From NCBI GenBank assembly GCA_905210435.1, contig CAJLWO010000075.1:1-8844 (forward strand): a DNA stretch of 8,844 nt. Reading direction: 5' to 3'. Below are positions 1-6,081 of this stretch, piece by piece. Position 1 is the first letter of the stretch; each line of letters opens with the position of its first letter. This DNA comes from an uncultured Bacteroidales bacterium (GTDB taxonomy: Bacteria; Bacteroidota; Bacteroidia; Bacteroidales; Muribaculaceae). The notes beneath the pieces were generated by a model. The model had not been told where the DNA came from and did no database searches. It was given only the letters and a program-made list of their open reading frames with translations. The position numbers and the translations under genes were made by a program.

Positions 1-61
1 GGAACAGTCGTCAATCAGGAAGTCTGCCCAATGCTTCTTTTTAAGGGCTGACTATATAACA

Positions 62-118
62 TGTAGCAGGTGAAAAATTAACGCGGATTCAATTCGCGTT
101 AATTTTTCACCTGCTACA
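62..118. repeat. Long perfect hairpin (24-bp arms), possible terminator or repeat
   Basis: Two arms at 62-85 and 95-118 are exact reverse complements over 24 bp, separated by 9 bases whose ATT-C-AAT core can extend the pairing. The lower stem is GC-rich at its loop end (ACGCG/CGCGT) and AT-rich in the middle. The hairpin lies about 50 bases past the stop of the last minus-strand gene, which suits a transcription terminator, but neither strand shows a clean T-run straight after it (GTTTTGTT on plus, TGTTATAT on minus). The stem is much longer than an ordinary terminator needs, so a dispersed palindromic repeat is equally possible. Positions 1-61 show nothing else I recognise. Confidence 0.75.
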
Positions 119-168
119 GTTTTGTTCCTTCCATCTGGTATAGTGTTTTAAATATTGTTTAAGATTGA

Positions 169-1518
169 TTATGGCTTTGCAAATCGTGCGTCAAGCACCC
201 TTATATTGGAGAAAGGTTGTTGTGATGATGTTGACGGTATCCGGTCGAATATCAGTCGTATGTTTTTGATTTTGAATTTGGGGCTGTCAAAATCAGGGAA
301 GAACGGAAAATTTTCAAGTTCTCCCGTATCGTGTCTTAGATCGGTGATTGTAAGCAAGACCGGATTGCCTGTATTGTCGGCTGATGCTGCGCGTTTTGCA
401 TAACCGTATTCCTTTTTGTGGCCGTCGGCGTAGGTGACGATTGATTTTATTGACTTTACCTGCACAGTGTCAATATTGCACGCTATATCGGAAACGAATG
501 TCGGCTTGTGGAAATCAATCTCGGCCACGTCGCCGGCGGTTGTCAATACGTATTGCGACGCAGGGATAACTAACGGCGCTATCACACGCTCGATATCGTT
601 CTTGCTGTAAGGTCTGGAATATCTTACAAACATATTGATTGGTTCGATATCTTTGGGCGAAGAGTAATAATACCGTTCAAGGTATGGCGTCCGGCACAAA
701 TAATTGTCAACATTGACCCATGCGCTTTTTAACCCTGACAAATCAATCCTCAGGTACAATGGATACGCTTGCCCGTTGCCGAAGTGCTTTGCGGGAGTGA
801 AGTCATATAGGATATTGAACACAGAGGTAAAATAACGGTTAATAAGAGGATGATTGAATATTTCATTGCCGTCGCCGTCAGCAACCCGTGGATAAAGAGT
901 CTTATCGTTAGCTCCATACAAATCTTTAAAGGAGTTGGCATATACTTTGTAGCGTACATTGAACGTGGCTTCCGAATGCGGCTTCATGGCGAATTGCGTA
1001 TAGTACCAACGGCGGTTTATGCCGGGAGCCAGTATCGTATCGCAGTCTTCACCCTCCGCGTAACTCTCGATTTCATAGCCGGCTTTCTTAACACTATCTT
1101 TCGCCGATTGGAATTGCAGTTCTTTGCCGTTGAATACAAAGGCTACATCTTTTATCAGTTTGTCGCACCACCCGTTTTCCGATGCGCTTTCGGAATAAAA
1201 GTTAGCGATAAACTGATAGGTTTCTTCCTCGTCGGCCACGAGATAATCAATAGGGAAGCCATAATGTATCTCCGGGAAATCAACGTCCGAGCTGTTCTTG
1301 AACTCGTATGTCACATCGAAACAATTGTATCCATCTGCATGGGTGATATTGACAAATTCCCTCGTTATCGTTATTTCGGATATTGACAACGGCTCCGGAT
1401 TGGCTACCATGTTGATTGATGAATAACTCATCACAGGGTCGCCGTTGGCATGCACCACAAATGGAATTACTATCAATAGCATGCCGGTCATCAATAAATT
1501 TTTACGAGACGGTTTCAT
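169..1518 (-). CDS. Secreted protein with DUF4424-like N-terminal half
   Basis: The 449-aa product starts with a classic signal peptide: Lys/Arg-rich residues 1-6, hydrophobic residues 8-22 and a likely cut after VHA at residue 24. No lipobox cysteine is seen, so the mature protein is probably periplasmic or released. Residues 30-200 follow the pattern of DUF4424 proteins: a M-x(3)-E/P-L-x-I-S stretch near 37-46, then V-T-Y-E-F-K-N at 69-75 and G-F-P-I at 87-90. DUF4424 function is unknown. Residues 340-447 are strand-rich, with a K-S-I-x-V-T-Y-A-D-G stretch and a closing I-R-V-L-D-A-R-F. They resemble a beta-sandwich binding domain, but that is only an impression. The gene looks more AT-rich than its neighbours and appears to be a single unit with its own promoter. 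DUF4424 membership is moderately likely; the role is unknown. Confidence 0.85.
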   Translation of the reverse strand: MKPSRKNLLMTGMLLIVIPFVVHANGDPVMSYSSINMVANPEPLSISEITITREFVNITHADGYNCFDVTYEFKNSSDVDFPEIHYGFPIDYLVADEEETYQFIANFYSESASENGWCDKLIKDVAFVFNGKELQFQSAKDSVKKAGYEIESYAEGEDCDTILAPGINRRWYYTQFAMKPHSEATFNVRYKVYANSFKDLYGANDKTLYPRVADGDGNEIFNHPLINRYFTSVFNILYDFTPAKHFGNGQAYPLYLRIDLSGLKSAWVNVDNYLCRTPYLERYYYSSPKDIEPINMFVRYSRPYSKNDIERVIAPLVIPASQYVLTTAGDVAEIDFHKPTFVSDIACNIDTVQVKSIKSIVTYADGHKKEYGYAKRAASADNTGNPVLLTITDLRHDTGELENFPFFPDFDSPKFKIKNIRLIFDRIPSTSSQQPFSNIRVLDARFAKP

Positions 1519-1563
1519 GGCATTTTACTTAAGGTACGACAATCGAAATCCCCGGTAGAGTGT

Positions 1564-1576
1564 ATAACCGGGTTAT
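1564..1576. promoter_or_regulatory. 13-bp palindrome near the predicted transcription start of the secreted-protein gene
   Basis: ATAACC-G-GGTTAT has perfect 6-bp arms around one base. It lies about 5-17 bases downstream of the candidate -7 box at 1581-1589, so it would cover or closely follow the transcription start. That is where a repressor site would sit, but no regulator can be named. Confidence 0.3.
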
Positions 1577-1580
1577 GTCC

Positions 1581-1612
1581 GTAAATATATTGATAAAATT
1601 CCGGATATGCAA
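1581..1612 (-). promoter_or_regulatory. Candidate Bacteroidetes-type promoter for the secreted-protein gene
   Basis: On the minus strand TATATTTAC at 1589-1581 matches the -7 consensus TAnnTTTG except for the final G. A TTG-containing -33 candidate lies at 1612-1610, about 20 bases further upstream. The start codon is about 63 bases downstream, which predicts a leader of some 55-60 bases. Confidence 0.4.
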
Positions 1613-1656
1613 TATTATTTCCCGAATGTGAGGCGCAGTCCTTGTGATAAGTCGGA

Positions 1657-2556
1657 TTATATCCAAGAGTTCTGGCGTTTTTTTACGGCGAGCGATTCGC
1701 TCAGGAGTCTTACGAATTCCTTCATGGAGTGCTTGTGGTAACTGTCCTTTAGTATGTGCACGCAGCCGGTCATTTCATTGTCGGGAATATCGAGCGGCAC
1801 GGCTTTGACCTCACGCTCGTTGTATATGGAGTCCTCGGCGAGCACTGTAACGAGCCGCGTCTGCCGTATCAGTCTGAGCAGTATGTTCACCTCGTTCAGC
1901 TCTATGCGTATGTGAAACCGGCTGTACGTGTCGGCTATATGGTCGAATGCGTTGCGCGCCTGAAGTCCTTTCGACGGAAGTGCGAGCTCATATTTCTCAA
2001 GTTCGGCGAGAGTCACCTTCTCTTTTGAAGCGAGCGGGTGCGAGATGCCCATCACGGCCGACAGGCTGTTCTGAAACAGGATGTGCGACTCCACGTCGGC
2101 CACCGGCTTCGTAGGCTTGAACGCCAGCACGAAATCAAGTTCACGCTTCGCAAGCAGTTCCATCAGTTCGCCCATAGGCTTGTAGATGATGTTGAGCTTG
2201 ATGCCGGGATACAATTTCATGAACGATATGACGGTCTCTGTCAGTATCGGACTGAACGAATAGGTCACACCAATGTTGAGCGTGCCCGACAGCAGTTTCT
2301 GCAGGTCGTGTATGCGCTGGGCGCATGTCTCGGCATCGTGTACTGTGCGCAGGGCGAACGGCAGCATTAGCTCGCCGGCCTCGGTGAGCCGTATGGCATG
2401 GCTGTTGCGCATGAAGAGCTGCACGCCGAGTTCCTCCTCCAGCTGCTTTATCTGCTGTGATAGTGAGCTTTGCGCTATGTTGAGCGCTTTTGCGGCGTCC
2501 GAGAAATTGAGTGTCTCGGCCGCTTTGACGAAATATCTTAACTGTCGTAGTTCCAT
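1657..2556 (-). CDS. LysR-family transcriptional regulator
   Basis: The 299-aa product is full length for a LysR-type regulator. Residues 1-60 hold the winged helix-turn-helix with the family pattern: L-R-Y-F-V near 6-10, N-F-S-D-A-A-K-A-L-N-I-A-Q-S-S-L-S-Q-Q-I near 17-36, then LEEELGVQLF. The effector-binding domain starts near residue 90 (SGTLNIGVTYSFSPIL) and runs to about 290, broadly CynR-like. It is not recognisable as a named regulator. The gene starts 27 bases after the exporter gene that ends at 2584, so it may be read through from the operon promoter at 4105-4136. It also has a -7 box of its own inside a palindrome that includes the start codon. The likely role is control of the exporter operon, of itself, or both, in response to an unknown small molecule. 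The inducer cannot be read from sequence. Confidence 0.95.
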   Translation of the reverse strand: MELRQLRYFVKAAETLNFSDAAKALNIAQSSLSQQIKQLEEELGVQLFMRNSHAIRLTEAGELMLPFALRTVHDAETCAQRIHDLQKLLSGTLNIGVTYSFSPILTETVISFMKLYPGIKLNIIYKPMGELMELLAKRELDFVLAFKPTKPVADVESHILFQNSLSAVMGISHPLASKEKVTLAELEKYELALPSKGLQARNAFDHIADTYSRFHIRIELNEVNILLRLIRQTRLVTVLAEDSIYNEREVKAVPLDIPDNEMTGCVHILKDSYHKHSMKEFVRLLSESLAVKKRQNSWI

Positions 2557-2572
2557 ATCTTTGCAAAGATAT
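2555..2572. promoter_or_regulatory. Perfect 18-bp palindrome over the lysR start, containing a -7 box
   Basis: ATATCTTTGCAAAGATAT is identical to its own reverse complement, and its edge supplies the A and T of the lysR ATG (2556-2554). Read on the minus strand, TATCTTTGC at 2571-2563 matches the TAnnTTTG -7 element exactly. No good -33 TTG is seen 19 bases upstream. Just beyond, GATATT-CTC-AATATC (minus strand) forms a second overlapping dyad sharing the ATATC half. Transcription starting 5-7 bases after the -7 box would begin at or next to the start codon, giving an almost leaderless message. Autorepression by the LysR protein is the natural inference. Confidence 0.55.
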
Positions 2573-2583
2573 TGAGAATATCT

Positions 2584-3078
2584 CTATCTTGTGGCTGTGA
2601 ATGAAAGTTTTTTAAATAAGAATACCGGTATCGTGACACCGATTACCATTCCCAATATTATAAACGTACAAGTAAGCCCGTTGTATGTCAGCAGGTATAA
2701 ATAATGGTTGAACGCCTCCTCTTCTGTATGATATAGGCATGAAATCAGTGCTTCTACCGTGCGGTAGGCATACATGCCGGGTATCATGGGGAGCAGGGCC
2801 GGGAAAAAGCATACCTCGGCCGGACATTTGATACGCGGCGCGAAAATCACCGACAGCACTCCGATGGCGAATGCCGCAATCGTCCCCGCCACCACTATGT
2901 GCAGTCCGATGAAACCTGGCATTGTCAGTATATATCTTATGGCATGCCCGGCAGCTGCAATCAGTCCGCATGTCAGGTAGGCGCGCCGCGGTGTGTTGCT
3001 GATGCCGGAAAAACCGATAGCCGCTATCGCCGCAAACAATCCATCCTCAAAAATATTTATAAGTATATCGTTCCACAT
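2584..3078 (-). CDS. ThrE/YjjB-type exporter subunit (DUF3815 half)
   Basis: The 164-aa integral membrane protein matches the small C-terminal half of the ThrE family in size and layout (YjjB of E. coli is about 157 aa). It has an N-terminal amphipathic start (MWNDILINIFEDGLFAAIAAIGF), several hydrophobic segments, the G-I-S-N-T-P-R-R-A-Y-L-x-C-G-L turn after the first one, and the L-P-M-I-P-G-M-Y-A-Y-R motif near residues 95-106 that is typical of this half. The start is backed by GGGGG at 3091-3087, 8 bases before the ATG. It begins 13 bases after the partner gene ends, so the two are cotranscribed. The family exports threonine/serine in Corynebacterium, and YjjPB has been linked to succinate export in enterobacteria. 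Which substrate applies here is unknown. Confidence 0.9.
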   Translation of the reverse strand: MWNDILINIFEDGLFAAIAAIGFSGISNTPRRAYLTCGLIAAAGHAIRYILTMPGFIGLHIVVAGTIAAFAIGVLSVIFAPRIKCPAEVCFFPALLPMIPGMYAYRTVEALISCLYHTEEEAFNHYLYLLTYNGLTCTFIILGMVIGVTIPVFLFKKLSFTATR

Positions 3079-3091
3079 GGCTAAATCCCCC

Positions 3092-3898
3092 TTAAAACCA
3101 TTTTAATCCTAATATGAACATTCCGGCACACATGCCGGCCGACAGGCACGCGGTAAGTACCAGCGCGTCGATGAAACGGCTGAAGCCGCACAGATAGTGC
3201 CGGTCAATCATGTCGCTGACGGCATTGATGTACGGTACGCCGGGTATCAGGTATAGCACGCTTGTGCCGAGCGCTATCTCGGGTGTGGAGCCGATTTCGA
3301 AGATATGCCCTCCGGCGCTGATTGTGGCCGAGAAGAACGACGCGCACAGGAATGTCAGACGTATGTCGCGCCCGTCGTCAAGCATTATCTGTTTGAGCCG
3401 GTAGCCTGCAAGTGTCGATATGAACACTATCAGCATCGCTATCGCGTCGCCTCCGAAAAGCCGGCAGAACGATGCATTGGCGAGACTTGCCAGTATGAGC
3501 ACCTCGTATTTTCCGGTAGGGCGTGTCTCCTTGATTCTGTCGAAACGGTTTACGGCACCGGCGAAATCAAGTCTGTTGTCAGCCACTTCCCAGCTGAGTC
3601 GGCTGAGCTTGGCGTTGAGGTCGAAACTGATGCCTTTGCCGGTGGTCTTGTTTACCGTCACGCTTCGGTCGGTCATCTCCTTGTCCCACACCGACACATA
3701 CACGTGGGCGGGCATTATGGATATGTCGAATCCTACCCCGAAGGCTCCTGCCATACGTCGTGTGTTTTTCTCTATCCGTATGCATGTCGCGCCGCATCCT
3801 GCCAGCCAGGAGGCATATTCGGCAAGAAACGATGCGATTTTGCGTATGTCGGCCGGCACGTGTGTTTCCGGTGCCGTATCAATCGTCGAAGTCATCAT
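3092..3898 (-). CDS. ThrE/YjjP-type exporter subunit (DUF1212 half)
   Basis: I place the start at the first of two adjacent ATGs (3898; the other is 3895), giving 268 aa, close to YjjP (about 256 aa). GGGAG at 3912-3908 sits 9 bases upstream. An in-frame ATG at 3997 would add 33 residues that look like out-of-frame reading of the preceding small gene. The N-terminal cytosolic part carries the family pattern FLAEYASWLAGCGATCIRIE followed by a V-Y-V-S-V-W-D strand. The C-terminal part has about five hydrophobic segments, including a V-L-Y-L-I-P-G-V-P-Y-I-N-A-V-S-D motif that mirrors the P-G-M-Y-A-Y motif of the partner subunit. The two halves together form a secondary amino-acid or dicarboxylate exporter in the inner membrane. 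The gene overlaps the small upstream gene by 20 bases, which suggests translational coupling. Confidence 0.92.
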   Translation of the reverse strand: MMTSTIDTAPETHVPADIRKIASFLAEYASWLAGCGATCIRIEKNTRRMAGAFGVGFDISIMPAHVYVSVWDKEMTDRSVTVNKTTGKGISFDLNAKLSRLSWEVADNRLDFAGAVNRFDRIKETRPTGKYEVLILASLANASFCRLFGGDAIAMLIVFISTLAGYRLKQIMLDDGRDIRLTFLCASFFSATISAGGHIFEIGSTPEIALGTSVLYLIPGVPYINAVSDMIDRHYLCGFSRFIDALVLTACLSAGMCAGMFILGLKWF

Positions 3899-4079
3899 CG
3901 TCGCTGTCTCCCGGGATATAGAACATTTCTCTTTCCTTGCCGAGTTCAAACAGGTGTCTCGGCTTGCGCACGGCGTGGTTGCGCCGGCATCCGGCATGAT
4001 GCTTCTCTACGGCTCTTAAAAGGAATGCGAGCAGCAGCACTGCCACTGTCACGCACCATACAATCATCGGTTGGCTCAT
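3879..4079 (-). CDS. Small single-span membrane protein with acidic tail
   Basis: This 66-aa reading frame starts 25 bases after a near-consensus promoter and ends inside the start of the ThrE-like gene. Residues 5-21 (MIVWCVTVAVLLLAFLL) are one clear membrane span. A basic stretch follows (RAVEKHH, RRNHAVRKPRH), and the protein closes with PGDSDDDDFDD. The basic stretch after the span favours an N-out, C-in orientation. I do not recognise a family. Its position at the head of an exporter operon and the coupled overlap suggest an accessory or regulatory small subunit. A non-coding leader is the alternative, but the promoter spacing, the hydrophobic profile and the absence of a better use for the 200 bases favour a real gene. 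Confidence 0.6.
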   Translation of the reverse strand: MSQPMIVWCVTVAVLLLAFLLRAVEKHHAGCRRNHAVRKPRHLFELGKEREMFYIPGDSDDDDFDD

Positions 4080-4104
4080 AATCTTTTGCTTTTTAAATTT
4101 TGCC

Positions 4105-4136
4105 GCAAAAGTATAGCCATTCCGATGACGTTAAAA
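4105..4136 (-). promoter_or_regulatory. Bacteroidetes-type promoter for the exporter operon
   Basis: On the minus strand TACTTTTGC at 4113-4105 is an exact TAnnTTTG -7 element. TTTT at 4136-4133 lies exactly 19 bases upstream as the -33 element (consensus TTTG). The predicted start of transcription falls about 18-20 bases before the ATG at 4079. This is the best promoter in the window. Confidence 0.7.
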
Positions 4137-4155
4137 GCGATTGTCGAGGGATTTT

Positions 4156-4172
4156 CCTATCGCGGCTATAGG
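4156..4172 (-). terminator. Weak hairpin after the porin gene, possible terminator
   Basis: CCTAT at 4156-4160 pairs with ATAGG at 4168-4172 around a 7-base loop. The stem starts 12 bases past the porin stop codon. Only five pairs form, and on the minus strand the stem is followed by AAAATCCC rather than a T-run. Its position between two transcription units is the main support. Confidence 0.2.
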
Positions 4173-4184
4173 CAAACCATATAT

Positions 4185-5222
4185 TCAGAAATGGACCACA
4201 AATTCGGCTACGATTTTGCTTTGCTCCGATATGGCGGGTGTTGCGCCGGAGGAGTAGAAGTAATGCTCGTAGTTCAGACGCAGGTCGGCCTGAAGTTTAC
4301 TGCCGCCAAGACCTAATGTGACGCCTGCTGTCAGACGGTGGCGTTCGGGGTCGTCGGTCATGAGGTTGCCTTCGTCGTCGGTGCTTCCCTTACTGTGGTC
4401 CGACATGTAGTCGTAGCGGCCGAGAAAAGAGACTGACGAAAGCGTTTTCTTCATCGGCAGAGTGTAGCAGGCGAAGGCGTCGACGGCGTTGACCGGACTG
4501 AAAGCGCCGTGAGCGTAGTGTTTGCGCAGATATTCCGCTTCAATATGCCACCGCGAATTGTCCCAATAGGCTCCGGCATCGTATATCATGACGCCCGTTT
4601 TGCCGGCCGTGGCTTTCTGGCAGCTGAGGGTGATGTTGAACTGACGGTCTATCATGGTCTGTGCCTTGAAAGAGAAATTGTATCTGTCGGTCCAGAAATC
4701 TTTCTGTCCCGTAAGTCCCGAACCGTTGAATATGCCGCCTTCGAGGGTCACGGGCACCCGGTCGCCGAATGTCCACGCAGCCGAGGCTCCTACGTCCCTT
4801 ACGTTGCCTGTCTGCTTGGCTATGAAAGAGCGGTTGGCGAAGTATTGCAGGTGTGGGGAGCGGTGTGCGTCGATTGTGAACGGCACGCGCATCTGTCCGA
4901 AAGTGAATTTGAGCCTGTCGGTCGGTTGCAGTCGCACGTAGGCGTCGAGCATCTTTATGGCACCCTCGTCGGAGAGGTCGATTTCCGCCTTGTATCTTAC
5001 TATCGGAAGCACCTTGCCCTCGACGCTGACGCGGGCGTTGCGTATCTCGAACCGTCCCTCGCTGATTGTCGGTTCATACTCATATTTAGCCCTTATTGTA
5101 CCATGTATTTCAGGCATATACTCCGATTTGAGAAAACTGTTGCCGGGTTCGTCGGACAGTGCGGTAAGGGGTATGGCGCTCGCCATTGCTGCGATAAGCG
5201 CCGCAATTTTCATATTGTTCAT
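4185..5222 (-). CDS. Outer-membrane porin, phosphate-selective O/P (OprO/OprP) family
   Basis: The 345-aa product has a signal peptide (KIAALIAAMASAIPLTALS, residues 5-23) and then the family's N-terminal barrel strands: P-E-I-H-G-T-I-R-A-K-Y-E-Y, R-F-E-I-R-N-A-R-V-S-V-E-G, and V-R-Y-K-A-E-I-D-L-S-D. L-K-F-T-F-G-Q-M-R-V-P-F comes next, the marker by which I recognise the family. The protein ends in FVVHF, an aromatic terminal residue suited to barrel assembly. A second ATG at residue 4 could also be the start. This length is normal for Bacteroidales members. The family name does not prove phosphate specificity, but an upstream phosphate permease supports it. The gene follows the 233-aa gene by 41 bases with no convincing promoter between, so cotranscription is likely. 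Confidence 0.92.
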   Translation of the reverse strand: MNNMKIAALIAAMASAIPLTALSDEPGNSFLKSEYMPEIHGTIRAKYEYEPTISEGRFEIRNARVSVEGKVLPIVRYKAEIDLSDEGAIKMLDAYVRLQPTDRLKFTFGQMRVPFTIDAHRSPHLQYFANRSFIAKQTGNVRDVGASAAWTFGDRVPVTLEGGIFNGSGLTGQKDFWTDRYNFSFKAQTMIDRQFNITLSCQKATAGKTGVMIYDAGAYWDNSRWHIEAEYLRKHYAHGAFSPVNAVDAFACYTLPMKKTLSSVSFLGRYDYMSDHSKGSTDDEGNLMTDDPERHRLTAGVTLGLGGSKLQADLRLNYEHYFYSSGATPAISEQSKIVAEFVVHF

Positions 5223-5263
5223 TTAATAAGTAAGTCTGTTTCGGATGAATTATAAAGTAAGCA

Positions 5264-5965
5264 TTATCTGCATCTGTTTTCAGGTGATGCAGCCATCAGT
5301 TTCTCAGTGAGATGCTGGAATGAATTGATGAAAGAATGCAGGTAGTACAGGAGAGACAGCAGTGAATAGCTTGTGCTTCCGTCATTAAAATCCTCATGGC
5401 TCATTGATTTTGAATGCATGTCAATCAGATGTTCTATGAAAGCTTTGTTGTCGGCCGCAGTGCGCAGCGTGTAGCTCCGTTTTTCGCCGGTCGCGGCAGA
5501 TGATTCTGAAATCATGGATGAGATATGATGCCTTATACTGTCGATTTCGCATCTGTCGGACAACGACAGGTTATTGCCGGGACGCGTTACGATAAGTCGG
5601 GATGTCCCGGCAATTTTTTCTGTCGCATCAAGCATATAGTTCAGATAGATTGCCATAGTATTGCTGTCGTGAGCAGTCTCGGGATATGTGCGGCGTATAA
5701 GAGCTTCAATCTCAGCGAGAGTATCCGCACCTGTGCGGTGAGTCCGGCATGCCTTGATGTCGTCGTCAGTGACAAGACACTCGAGCGCGGAGCTGATGAT
5801 GTCGCCGCACGGTTTTATCGCTGATGCAAGGGTTTCAGCCATGTCGGGTGCCGGTACGATGTCGGCATCCCGCTTCGACCTCTTCCGCCTTATCGCGTGG
5901 CGCATGATGATATATATGACCGCTGCCGTAAGCAGCCCCGCAGGTAGTATTATGCTGATATTCAT
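5264..5965 (-). CDS. Membrane-anchored protein, possible stand-alone PhoU-like domain
   Basis: I do not recognise a named family for this 233-aa protein. Residues 3-21 form one N-terminal membrane span, followed by a strongly basic stop (RHAIRRKRSKR), so the rest is probably cytosolic. The remainder looks all-helical. Compared by eye with the C-terminal domain of the permease encoded just upstream, three anchors recur in order at similar spacing: D-I at 55-56 (561-562 in the permease), Y-L at 107-108 (615-616) and D-G at 195-196 (707-708). A helix ending in LLYYLHSFINSFQHLTEKL matches the permease's last helix, VLYVYVNILQETQEMVSSI, in hydrophobic pattern. I infer a PhoU-like helical bundle tethered to the membrane, perhaps modulating the permease. 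The gene lies 116 bases after the permease and 41 before the porin. Confidence 0.85.
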   Translation of the reverse strand: MNISIILPAGLLTAAVIYIIMRHAIRRKRSKRDADIVPAPDMAETLASAIKPCGDIISSALECLVTDDDIKACRTHRTGADTLAEIEALIRRTYPETAHDSNTMAIYLNYMLDATEKIAGTSRLIVTRPGNNLSLSDRCEIDSIRHHISSMISESSAATGEKRSYTLRTAADNKAFIEHLIDMHSKSMSHEDFNDGSTSYSLLSLLYYLHSFINSFQHLTEKLMAASPENRCR

Positions 5966-5994
5966 ATATACGGTATGTTTTGAATTGCGCCTGA

Positions 5995-6011
5995 CAAACT
6001 CTTGGAGTTTG
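5995..6011. repeat. Small hairpin between the permease and the 233-aa gene
   Basis: CAAACTC and GAGTTTG form a perfect 7-bp stem with a 3-base loop. There is no T-run on either side, so a complete terminator is unlikely. In a cotranscribed message it could pause transcription, or stabilise or process the RNA between the two genes. Confidence 0.35.
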
Positions 6012-6081
6012 GCCGGATTAATCTGAAGTTTTACTTTTCATTCTCGTTTTTGTGCTGACACGGTTTAAATCCAAACGCCCT

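Noticed and set aside
850..1386. 178-aa plus-strand reading frame opposite the secreted-protein gene
   Set aside because: It is antisense to a well-supported gene with a signal peptide and shows no domain pattern of its own.
3092..3997. Longer ThrE-like gene starting at 3997
   Set aside because: The extra 33 residues lack family similarity and overlap the small gene in another frame. The ATG at 3898 has a GGGAG sequence 9 bases upstream and gives a typical length.
3305..4081. 258-aa plus-strand reading frame opposite the exporter gene
   Set aside because: It is rich in Cys, Arg and His as expected for antisense reading of a GC-rich membrane gene, and no family motif is visible.
4509..5255. 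248-aa plus-strand reading frame opposite the porin
   Set aside because: The porin on the other strand has a signal peptide, family strands and a terminal Phe. This frame has none of the usual protein features.
5223..5263. Separate promoter for the porin (TTACTTTAT near 5250-5258, minus strand)
   Set aside because: It has at least two mismatches to TAnnTTTG and no -33 partner, so cotranscription with the upstream gene is simpler.
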